From CAZGWJ01 sp964529445 (GTDB taxonomy: Bacteria; Oederibacteriota; Muellerivitia; Muellerivitales; Muellerivitaceae), in contig CAZGWJ010000003.1 of the NCBI GenBank assembly GCA_964529445.1, positions 15,672-79,671 of the forward strand: 64,000 nucleotides of DNA, read 5' to 3'. Position 1 is the stretch's first letter; each line of letters opens with the position of its first letter. The position numbers were made by a program, and so were the translations under genes. Shown piece by piece: positions 24,101 to 31,694 of the stretch. A model generated the notes under the pieces. That model did no database searches and was not told where the DNA came from. It saw only the letters and a program-made list of their open reading frames with translations.

Positions 24101-24900
24101 CGCGTTGCCGATTCATCCGCTTCTACGATGATCTCATCAAGAAGAGCGGTGCGTCGCGCGTCTTCTTTCGCATCTCCTGTCGGAGCCAAGTATTCGTGAT
24201 ATGGCAGGATGAACCCATCGACTCCATCGTTTCGTATCGAGTGTTGGAACAGAAGATCCCACATTAAGTATGACTGTTTCTTCTCCGTCTCATATTCTAT
24301 GGGGGGTGATATTCTTTGAATCCTTCCTACGCCCACTACCAATCGTGATATGGCTTCGCCCAATGGATGCCCATTTTTGCAATAGAAGAATACCAACGAT
24401 TGCTCGGGCACAATTCGTTTGTGAAAATGCTCAAGCAATGCTCTCTGCCGTGCCCTGCCGAATACCCAGGCAGTTGGAAAAGGGGGTTCATCATCTATTG
24501 GCATCGGTTCCGGAAGTTTGCTGTCGATTTCTTCCTGGTTCTTACTGAGCATCCATGCGAATGGCACCGCGTACGTGGAGTATGGTGGTGTTCTAACCAA
24601 GGTGGGTTTCAAGTGACCGTGAGTCGCAGATACTGAAGATATTTCCGAATAGGGGTGTTTAAATAACCTCATCCATTCATGCGGACTCATAAAAGCGCCT
24701 GATTCTGCCTTGCACACGGGTAATTGATCCGGTCTTAACTTGTTCCAGGTACGTCCAGCCATGGTATTTTCTATATCTTCGTCACGACCCAGGCGTATAC
24801 GATCTAGCGCAACACAATAGCAGTTTTTTGACGGCTCCTTACAAACACAACCATCCCACCGAGAATCATGCCACGCAACTCTCACCGTCAAGTGATCCAC
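21139..24900 (-). CDS. RecD-like helicase with C-terminal PD-(D/E)XK-like nuclease
   Basis: A protein of about 1250 residues. Residues 1-620 are poorly recognised and mostly helical. An SF1B RecD-type helicase follows: Walker A LMGRAGTGKTS near 645, IIIDECSMLTMDDLY, VGDPNQLPPIGIGRPFADL, and the family signature ALTVHKAQGSEFKKVFLVL with LLYTALTRSREHLVLF. The last 110 residues look like a nuclease: VRSKSELVIANIL (Glu), RPDFSF (Asp) and ILWEHLGM. GGAGG precedes a GTG at 24900; an upstream GTG at 24918 is an alternative. The stop overlaps or abuts the UvrD-like gene. Helicase and nuclease in one chain suggest DNA degradation, as in RecBCD-like machines. Confidence 0.75.
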   Translation of the reverse strand: MDHLTVRVAWHDSRWDGCVCKEPSKNCYCVALDRIRLGRDEDIENTMAGRTWNKLRPDQLPVCKAESGAFMSPHEWMRLFKHPYSEISSVSATHGHLKPTLVRTPPYSTYAVPFAWMLSKNQEEIDSKLPEPMPIDDEPPFPTAWVFGRARQRALLEHFHKRIVPEQSLVFFYCKNGHPLGEAISRLVVGVGRIQRISPPIEYETEKKQSYLMWDLLFQHSIRNDGVDGFILPYHEYLAPTGDAKEDARRTALLDEIIVEADESATRSFSYGSELASPDVALSTLTHCLKAVRAIRSHGIVPGPWEKREEWLNAQIATTWKDRGAYPGLGSVLEAMGMRLGVSFVRDMLDRKMITPEMDPWPIVDAVLNGKMKPPLESYKPDVEAARDSWIYHQRETKDLLRLLSRMALTKKQADRWFDSIHRAERTMVRVCDEDVLQNPYLICEIDMGDEDDAPVSIGAVDRALRPDPIIAAKHPVPSPSAVETPNDTRRLRAAIVAVLRRAADKGDTLLSIKEAVHATTKLDLDHPCEMGAHWPIANKEMLKKVIDVVEYEPAGNSGKKELALQLTEVHKREEELSKILSRRVEKTHPSLGVNWKALLLEAIERSGGKYDERNSRHTSAIDEQSEALEKVTRRRLSVLMGRAGTGKTSIVGALSRCASLASDGILLLAPTGKARVRLGRAAGSEGMTVAQFLYKLDRYNTNIQRPLFDSKQKYRREKTIIIDECSMLTMDDLYAVLMALDLAHVQRIILVGDPNQLPPIGIGRPFADLTTYLENSQDKTPDGEYVKDALARLTVEVRSSSIGNDSSDALRLASWFTREPQQVDSDRVLSDLELGGKFNDLDIVLWKDSDDLKDKLLTSFQHHLGLKSSNDIVGFDRSLGYDNLRESNLGESLVMPNGQVLRPVISAGNVPFESPNGAENWQILTPVKMRQHGVKEINRWIQKIFRKRELGDAIKPWMISFGDECIAKRDKVIQAQNQWRSSWDGKNSEKCYVANGEVGTGAYIKYNSLNVLFADRPKLTFSYREYEFAGGGGPLELAYALTVHKAQGSEFKKVFLVLPKDCRLLSRELLYTALTRSREHLVLFIEGDNAAMLYDYSRPERSETANRNTNLFKSVVRVDADEPPYAEHLIHRTIKGHLVRSKSELVIANILHEQGIEYEYERVFDGSEEKGHMRPDFSFVTLSGDVILWEHLGMLDQSTYRKGWEWKKEWYRKNGVIEGKNMFTSQENERGGLDAVKLREQAKRVKELMSTL

Positions 24901-24952
24901 TCGCGCCTCCACAGGCACACATCGTTACGCCCATTAATGACAATATAGGTTC

Positions 24953-26056
24953 CTAGTTCTTTCGCGCCCAAATGTCATACTCACACATTGCAGGCGAATT
25001 GGTTCTCACGAAGTATTCCGACTGTCTTTTCCCGCCCGAGGCATTTCCCGCCTGCTTGATCGTCTCTATAACCCAGGGAGTTCCGTCTAAGGATCTTTTA
25101 ATAATGCCGATCGGGTCCTTCTTTCGGTCATTGATCGATCCATAACGAATGACCATCCTGCAATTCTTATGAGCCGAATCAGCAGAATTAACCCATACCT
25201 TTTTCAACTCATCCGCAAACTCATTGGGACTCCTGTGATTGACTTGCAACTTGTTGTGGTAGACAACTTTTGCAGGAGCCCCCAGGAACCACAATCGAAG
25301 CCATTGATCTGGGATATATGTTCGCATTCCATAATATGGCGGCGATGTGATTATCCAGTTATAGCTTCCCTTAACCGCACGATACGACGACCCCCGACGG
25401 CTATCGCCGCATATAACTTCGCTCTTCGAATCCGGGCATTCGCTTGTGTAATAGCGATTAGCGCGGCATCGAATAATTTCCATAACATCAACGTCAACCG
25501 GGTGTAATTGGTTTCTTTTCCAATACTTAACGGAGTAAGCAGGTTTAGGCGCGAACGTGCGTGTGCACTGATTCGATAAATACGACTGTCCTTTTTTAGG
25601 GCGTGGACCATGCAGCGCGCCCAATACAATTCCCAGTAATGCACGTCTTGCCGGAGAACGCGCATCTCGTAAAAGCGCAGAGCGCAACTTGCATACTTCC
25701 TTAAGTGTGTTCCTCGAATACGCCCATTTCCAAAATTCCCCAGTCGGGCAATCAACAGCCGGTTCGGTTTTGAGGATCCGTTCCGCCGCATCGATAATAT
25801 CGGATGGAGTTGTACAAGCGATTTTCGCTCGGCTTATCGCCGTAGCCACGGGGTTACTATCAATTCCGGCGGAATCCATCCCAAGCATGCGCGCTGCATA
25901 GATCGTTGTACCCCGGCCGCAAAACGGATCCAGCACACCGCGCACAGTACTTTTGTGTTCACACAATATTTCATACGGAAAGCTCAATGGGAACATAGTG
26001 AAGTACGGGCATATACCATTCAAAACACTATTCGGTTCAGTCTGTGGTGTTTTCAT
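24953..26056 (-). CDS. DNA methyltransferase, SPPY type
   Basis: A 367-residue adenine-N6 or cytosine-N4 methyltransferase. The AdoMet-binding motif is VLDPFCGRGTTIYAARMLGM near 65 and the catalytic motif is ITSPPYYGMRTYIPDQW near 235. Motif I precedes motif IV, unlike the Mod-type enzyme of the same cassette. Ser in place of Asp before PPY favours cytosine-N4, but this is not decisive. The ATG overlaps the HerA gene end as ATGA. It may protect host DNA from the nuclease-helicases around it. Confidence 0.75.
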   Translation of the reverse strand: MKTPQTEPNSVLNGICPYFTMFPLSFPYEILCEHKSTVRGVLDPFCGRGTTIYAARMLGMDSAGIDSNPVATAISRAKIACTTPSDIIDAAERILKTEPAVDCPTGEFWKWAYSRNTLKEVCKLRSALLRDARSPARRALLGIVLGALHGPRPKKGQSYLSNQCTRTFAPKPAYSVKYWKRNQLHPVDVDVMEIIRCRANRYYTSECPDSKSEVICGDSRRGSSYRAVKGSYNWIITSPPYYGMRTYIPDQWLRLWFLGAPAKVVYHNKLQVNHRSPNEFADELKKVWVNSADSAHKNCRMVIRYGSINDRKKDPIGIIKRSLDGTPWVIETIKQAGNASGGKRQSEYFVRTNSPAMCEYDIWARKN

Positions 26057-28197
26057 TTCTTTGGGTTTGGATTCGGGCCAGTTTTCACGTACGTCTTGTT
26101 CTCCGCATTCCGGAAGGCATGCCACGCCTGATCTTGAGGACCGATTATCTCGTTCAGTGCGGTTACTACCATACGATATGCCATGTCGTCGCGGTTATCT
26201 ATTTTCGGTGGAAGAGTGGTTACAAAAAGAGCCTTTACAGAACCCCATGCAGCACCCTCTCCACGAATGCGACCCAAGAGTTTTTCATCGGCCCTGAGGG
26301 CGTTAACACAAGCTTCGCGCAATACGGCAAGATTATCAACGGGTTCCTCGTCTGTTGATTCGGTACCCGGAACTGTCGGCTGTGTTTTCTGCGTCCCATC
26401 CGCAGCACCAGGTTGAGTATTTTGTGGTTGCGTCTTAGGTGGCATCGACACCGAGGGTGCAGGAAATTCCCTCTGTACCGTTTGTGCGAATGTTTCAGCA
26501 GCAGGTTTGTTGTAGTCAGGGTCAAGCCGGTGGAACTTGTCCTCAAAAGAAAGAACGCGTAGTGAGATCGGGTAGGATTTTCCTTTAACGGAACTCCAAA
26601 ATACACCTTGTCCAGGAATCGGTTCATTGAGTAGAGCAGATAGTATGTCATTACTGAAATGGGAGTTTGCCTTGGATACGCTTAAAAGATCAGCCGCGGA
26701 TAGCAAATGGAAAACAAACCAATTGTCGCCTTGGCTGAGTATCTCCACCGGAATACTACCTGGTTGCTGTGTCACCATAAGAGCACCGAGATCGTATTTC
26801 CGACCTTCCTTAACCCAAGCTATGTATGGTTCTGCCGATGTGGCAGTATCGTTCAATACAGTCTGGGCCTCCTCGACCACGGCAATGGTAGGAATCGTCT
26901 GGGGGTTATCGGAGGTGAACTCCGCTTGGTTACGATCAAAGATACGGCGCAGTATGATTCCAGAAAGTATAAGCGCCTGTGCTCCACGCATCTGCGATAC
27001 ATCCACGATACACAGCTTTCCTTGTTGCAACGCGTAAATGAGCATATCCATCAGCTGACTGCTTTTATCGTGGAGCATGCCGACAATGGTTGTCATGTTC
27101 CCTCTGGCCGCAAGAGCTTCGGCTTGTTGCTCTCGTTCAAGTGAGAGGATGCGCATGACATCGTCGAGTGGAGTCGAGTTTTTATTCACATCGATCAGAT
27201 TGACCAATTCCTCCCATCGGGCGGAATCAAGACCTCTTAGCTTACGCACATTCTGCTGATCTTGACGATCCGGGCCTAGAGCGATGCCAATCACATCGGC
27301 CGGTCTTAGGCGGCGGATATCCAGCTTAATTCCACCAGCGACGAATGACTGGTAGAAAGGGCTGCTACTACGCCTGGAAGTGAACACAACGAGTTTATCC
27401 TGTAGGGCCGGCACATCGCACAATCCCGGCCGGCCCTTATCATCAGGCCAGAAATACTCCCCTTCCGGATCAAAGATCACTGTGCCGACGGGTACCTGGC
27501 GATTTCTTTTTTCCACGGTTGGTGTTTTCTCATAAAGTTGGCTGAACAAAAGCTTGTTAAGATTTGATTTACCGAATCCGGCGCGCGCAAAGATGAACGA
27601 GCGGCGCGAGACAAGACTGTCTACCGCAAATTTGACAAGTACTTCCGGCGATTTTACTTGCATCCAATCTTCAACCTTTAGCTGATCTCCTCCCTGTGCA
27701 TAAATGTATTCACCGAATGCAAGATAGCCAATGGGAGAAGCCTTGATGTTGTGACCAGCCAGCTCCTGGAGTACCGGCCCCGACGGAAAGGCAACAGGGC
27801 TTCCCACATGTGGCAATCGTCTGTGTGAAGCCACGAAAGACAACTCGCCATTCGTCTTATGACGTATGACACCCAGCACCCTTATGTTGACTCGATACTT
27901 GAGGTAATCTTCGCGCAGGTTCTCTGGAACCTGTCGTTCTTCGCGGACCGCACGGATATTGAATTCTTCGCCCGCACCAGAAGATAGTTTTCCTTCGGAC
28001 GAGAATGCGGTGATCCGCCCTAATACTGCCTCCTCGGGGGTCTCAAGTTGAACAAGGACAAATTGTCCATGCATGGGTCGGCACTGAAAATCACCCCGAT
28101 ACGGCAATACCAGGTCCGCGTGAAACTCCAGACCTCCTTCGCGGAAGCCACGAAACACGCCAACAATTTGGTCCTTTGGAAACAATTCTAAAGACAT
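26053..28197 (-). CDS. herA: HerA-like hexameric DNA translocase (DUF87)
   Basis: HerA is an FtsK-like ATPase ring that pushes DNA towards its partner nuclease NurA. The 714-residue protein has a beta-rich N-terminal HAS-barrel region (residues 1-130), a P-loop IFARAGFGKSNLNKLL near 205, VGTVIFDPEGEYFWP, a Walker B-type IPTIAVVEEAQTVL and VKEGRKYDLGALMVTQQPGS, all diagnostic of HerA. Residues 575-640 are Pro/Thr/Gln-rich linker, followed by an extra C-terminal helical domain. It starts eight bases after the NurA gene, giving the classical nurA-herA pair, and is coupled to the methyltransferase gene. Confidence 0.85.
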   Translation of the reverse strand: MSLELFPKDQIVGVFRGFREGGLEFHADLVLPYRGDFQCRPMHGQFVLVQLETPEEAVLGRITAFSSEGKLSSGAGEEFNIRAVREERQVPENLREDYLKYRVNIRVLGVIRHKTNGELSFVASHRRLPHVGSPVAFPSGPVLQELAGHNIKASPIGYLAFGEYIYAQGGDQLKVEDWMQVKSPEVLVKFAVDSLVSRRSFIFARAGFGKSNLNKLLFSQLYEKTPTVEKRNRQVPVGTVIFDPEGEYFWPDDKGRPGLCDVPALQDKLVVFTSRRSSSPFYQSFVAGGIKLDIRRLRPADVIGIALGPDRQDQQNVRKLRGLDSARWEELVNLIDVNKNSTPLDDVMRILSLEREQQAEALAARGNMTTIVGMLHDKSSQLMDMLIYALQQGKLCIVDVSQMRGAQALILSGIILRRIFDRNQAEFTSDNPQTIPTIAVVEEAQTVLNDTATSAEPYIAWVKEGRKYDLGALMVTQQPGSIPVEILSQGDNWFVFHLLSAADLLSVSKANSHFSNDILSALLNEPIPGQGVFWSSVKGKSYPISLRVLSFEDKFHRLDPDYNKPAAETFAQTVQREFPAPSVSMPPKTQPQNTQPGAADGTQKTQPTVPGTESTDEEPVDNLAVLREACVNALRADEKLLGRIRGEGAAWGSVKALFVTTLPPKIDNRDDMAYRMVVTALNEIIGPQDQAWHAFRNAENKTYVKTGPNPNPKK

Positions 28198-28205
28198 CTT
28201 GCCCC

Positions 28206-29354
28206 CTATCCATAACGCCGCTGAGCGGGATCTTTGTCTTTCAGTCTGAACACATCAAGCGCGGTACCACCGTCGCCCAATTGAGCGCGTATACCTCTGA
28301 AAATCTCGTCCTGAAGAATATCAAAATCGAAATCGACTAAAGCGGCATTCTCATGTGCCTTCTGGAGACATTGAGGATAAAAAGGCACGGGGAATCCGTT
28401 GATAGCGTCAGCCAACATGTATCCAACGATCGCATCCGCGTTTGCTACCTGCGGCATGAATATATCCACTGGCCATATAGGATCGTTCGGCCTACTACCG
28501 AACTTAACAAAATACATCTTTCCACCCACGAATTTATTGATCTCCCCACTCCCGAAGTTATCATCACTCCCGCGCGCGTACTCATCCCAAACATATGCAT
28601 TTCGCTCGAGCTCACGATCAATTTCAGCATAAGCGGGATAGTTCGTTTGAAGAATACCCTCGATAGCCATGATCAGCCTATACCGATCCAGTACCTTGCT
28701 GGATTTGCACACGCCGGTCAGATATATACGCCTATGACTTTTCTTATAGTGTGCTTCGATCGAGCCTTCTATACCCTTCAGAAGCTTCGGGAACAAGTCG
28801 CCCGAGAACACCTTACTTCTCAGCAGTCCGTCACACACAAATATCGTATCTGTTGCAAATTCCTTGGTATGAAGTATGTGAAATAGAATCGCCCACTCTA
28901 CCAATTCTCGATACACCTGCACCCAGGAGGGGCTTACGGGTCGCCCAGGTTGTGGTTTACGGATCATCGGACTCAATTGAGTGATATTGTTCAGATTCAA
29001 AAAGGACATCATGTAACCCAGGGATGTTTTGGGTTTTCCAGAAGGATCAAATTGGCGAGCACTTAATCGATCCATGTCCATTGTGGGAGATACAACATCC
29101 AGACAATATTCGTTGTTGCTTGAGTCTACGACCCTTATTAACTGAACCAAAAACGGGTCGAATTGGATGCTGTTATTACCGCCATCTGTTCCCACCAAAG
29201 AAAAGGAGGTCGTCGATCTCGGTTGAATACGACGGACTTTTGAGGCCAACAAGCGCACTTCAGTACGCAATTGATCTATAAGGCCATGATCATCCGTTAT
29301 CTGATCACGTATGCTTTTTCGCAGTTCTTCAATGCTATGAGGATCTATCGCCAT
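28206..29354 (-). CDS. nurA: NurA-domain nuclease
   Basis: NurA is a 5'-3' exonuclease and endonuclease that works with HerA. The 382-residue protein has the NurA signature FSLVGTDGGNNSIQFDPF near 50 (metal-binding Asp), IRVVDSSNNEYCLDVVSP, and TDTIFVCDGLLRSKVF near 170 (second Asp). The ATG is preceded by GAGGCGAAG. It opens a sub-operon with herA after a 153-base gap that carries AT-rich promoter-like sequence. In bacteria such pairs occur in defence islands as well as in repair. Confidence 0.8.
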   Translation of the reverse strand: MAIDPHSIEELRKSIRDQITDDHGLIDQLRTEVRLLASKVRRIQPRSTTSFSLVGTDGGNNSIQFDPFLVQLIRVVDSSNNEYCLDVVSPTMDMDRLSARQFDPSGKPKTSLGYMMSFLNLNNITQLSPMIRKPQPGRPVSPSWVQVYRELVEWAILFHILHTKEFATDTIFVCDGLLRSKVFSGDLFPKLLKGIEGSIEAHYKKSHRRIYLTGVCKSSKVLDRYRLIMAIEGILQTNYPAYAEIDRELERNAYVWDEYARGSDDNFGSGEINKFVGGKMYFVKFGSRPNDPIWPVDIFMPQVANADAIVGYMLADAINGFPVPFYPQCLQKAHENAALVDFDFDILQDEIFRGIRAQLGDGGTALDVFRLKDKDPAQRRYG

Positions 29355-29507
29355 TACTTCGCCTCATTTTGCCAGCAGGACTGTGAACGTTTTTAGGCGC
29401 AACGACACAATTTCAGCAGGTAGTTAGTCTTTTTGGCATTTTAGACCTCTGGGTCGGTTGCGTCTCTATATTTTCGATCTATAAGGCATTTTTTATATAA
29501 CTCCAGC

Positions 29508-31694
29508 TTAAACTCCAGCCCTTTTGTCCTGCATATCTTCCAGAAATTCCGAGGCAGGGTTGATGCCTGTTATGAGGAGATGGTCACGCGCTCGGGTACA
29601 CGCCACATAAAGCAGATGCCTTTCGGTGATGTATACATCCTCCAAATCCGCCTCATCTGCTATTGAGCTTATGCGAGATTGAAGTGGTATTACTTCATCA
29701 TCACAAGCCATTACAACGACCGCTTTGAATTCCAGTCCTTTTGCAAGATGCATTGTCCCTATGGATACTTTCCCGCCGGTTGTCTCTACGTTTTCATCCA
29801 GGAGCTTGTATTCAACACCCGCATTTTTGATGGCGGAAACGGCCCGCTCCATCTGGGCCTCCGATCGCACGAATACGCCCAACTCATGCGGTTCCACTCC
29901 CTCATCTCTCAACTGCTTTACCCAGGCACTCACCTGCTTACCCTCGTCCGCTGTATTCTCGCAGATTCTAATTATCGGCGCGGGTCCGTTGAATACGGAT
30001 ACTGTGTTTCCTCTTTCCTCACTGTTTCCATCCGCATCCGTTACCTCGGGTGCTAAGAGCCGATCCACGCGTGTACGGATCTGGTGGGATGTACGGTAGT
30101 TAACGTTCAAGGTGAAAGAGCGCCCCTGGATATTTACGCCGAGTGCCTTCCATGAGAATGGCAACTGGAATATCCGCTGTCCCAGGTCACCCGTAAAGAA
30201 CAGTCTGTTTGGTTTATCGGCGCCCAACGCCGCCAAGAAGCGTAAGTGGGCCACACCCAAGTCCTGTGCCTCATCCGCGACAGCGTAGTCGAAAGGTGGA
30301 TTACTACTTTCTCTGATGGATTGCGCCAGTCTGGTGAACATTCCGGAATAAGTAAGAAGACCCTGCTCGCCAAGCCTCTTCCTCGCTTTATCAAATATTG
30401 CCCAAAGAATCTGTCGTTGCCCTTCTGATAATCGTGTTTTCCGTCCCAATCGGATCACATCTCGATATGCCTCCCAAGTCTCCAATTGCCAGGCATCCAC
30501 CACTTGGTCCCATTCCATCTTGATAAACGCCAGACTGAATTTGTGACCGCCTACTTCGGCAGATGCGTCTTGCAAATATCCATTCACTTTATCCTTCGCG
30601 GCAATACCTACCTGGCCTATTCGAGATTTATATAGACGGTGTCCTATTGCATCAATTGAGCATACTTCTAGCCTCTCTGCTAATCGTGGTTCAGCGCTGA
30701 TCAAACGCCGTAGTTGTGCGTGGAGCGCATTGGCCAACACTTCCGTGTGCGTTGTCATTAAAACGCGGGCTTCGGGGTTAGTTCGCGCCAGATAAACGGC
30801 CCGATGCAATGCAACCACTGTTTTGCCAGTACCGGCTGAGCCAGTTACCCTCGCAGGTCCGCCATACTTTTTCTCAATCAGCTCTCTCTGATCCGGATGA
30901 AGGAAAATAGTCCACTTATCCCACGGATATTCCAGAGCCATCTTTAGTTCTTCGATATTCTTGATTAATCGGAATCGCCGCTTAGCATCCGGGTGTTCAA
31001 AAGGATTTGAAGTTAAGTGCTCAGTGCTCTCATGCGTCGTGTTCACCATGCCACTAATCGCCGCTGGAACAGTACAGAACATCGCCCCTTTAAGCATAGG
31101 CTCCATAACACCGCCGACAGCAACGCTTGGCGTTTTCGGGTGACCACCCGTAGCCAATTCCAGGAGTGATTCAGCCGCTTCGCTTGGCAAATGATCTGCT
31201 ATATTCAAGATCGTATCTTCGGTCGCTTTCTTAACATCCTTCATCCATTCGAGTGGCACGCCCAGTCGCAATATCGCCTCATCGGGTATGTTCGAGAACA
31301 AAGGCGGTTTTTCAGGCTTCGGATATTCCACTTCCTTGTATTTAGGTATGAACACTTCCTTTACCGTCTCACGCACTTCAACGATCTGCGCCGCGCCTGT
31401 TTTGGGGTGCGTTTCAATCTTCCTGGTTTCAGCCCATTGATATGCCTTGTCGTGGTGGGCAACGTAGCACAACAAATAGCTGTTCTCTTTGCGATGAACG
31501 ACCATGCGAATATCCCGCCCAACACGCGCGGACCAGAAATTCCGATCTCTCGAATGATCGATCTTGTGAAAGCTCAGACTTGGCAGGGTGGGATCTAATT
31601 GAAAATCCGTCACAGCTATTTTGGCGGCTTTTTGGTCCTCATTCGTCAATCGCCCCAAACTCTCAGTAAACGTATCGGCAATATACAGTTCCAT
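29508..31694 (-). CDS. RelE-like domain fused to UvrD-family helicase
   Basis: A 728-residue protein. Residues 1-95 match the RelE/ParE toxin fold (ELYIADTFTESLGRLTNEDQ ... FWSARVGRDIRMVV ... LLCYVAHHDKAYQWAE). After a linker comes an SF1 helicase: Walker A VTGSAGTGKTVVALHRA near 290, AVADEAQDLGVAHLRFL, FTGDLGQRIFQLPFSW, NVNYRTSHQI, and TMHLAKGLEFKAVVVMACD with LLYVACTRARDHLLI. The start overlaps the stop of the Mod-like gene, so translation is coupled with the restriction genes. Whether the RelE part still cleaves RNA or serves as a binding module cannot be told from the sequence. Confidence 0.8.
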   Translation of the reverse strand: MELYIADTFTESLGRLTNEDQKAAKIAVTDFQLDPTLPSLSFHKIDHSRDRNFWSARVGRDIRMVVHRKENSYLLCYVAHHDKAYQWAETRKIETHPKTGAAQIVEVRETVKEVFIPKYKEVEYPKPEKPPLFSNIPDEAILRLGVPLEWMKDVKKATEDTILNIADHLPSEAAESLLELATGGHPKTPSVAVGGVMEPMLKGAMFCTVPAAISGMVNTTHESTEHLTSNPFEHPDAKRRFRLIKNIEELKMALEYPWDKWTIFLHPDQRELIEKKYGGPARVTGSAGTGKTVVALHRAVYLARTNPEARVLMTTHTEVLANALHAQLRRLISAEPRLAERLEVCSIDAIGHRLYKSRIGQVGIAAKDKVNGYLQDASAEVGGHKFSLAFIKMEWDQVVDAWQLETWEAYRDVIRLGRKTRLSEGQRQILWAIFDKARKRLGEQGLLTYSGMFTRLAQSIRESSNPPFDYAVADEAQDLGVAHLRFLAALGADKPNRLFFTGDLGQRIFQLPFSWKALGVNIQGRSFTLNVNYRTSHQIRTRVDRLLAPEVTDADGNSEERGNTVSVFNGPAPIIRICENTADEGKQVSAWVKQLRDEGVEPHELGVFVRSEAQMERAVSAIKNAGVEYKLLDENVETTGGKVSIGTMHLAKGLEFKAVVVMACDDEVIPLQSRISSIADEADLEDVYITERHLLYVACTRARDHLLITGINPASEFLEDMQDKRAGV

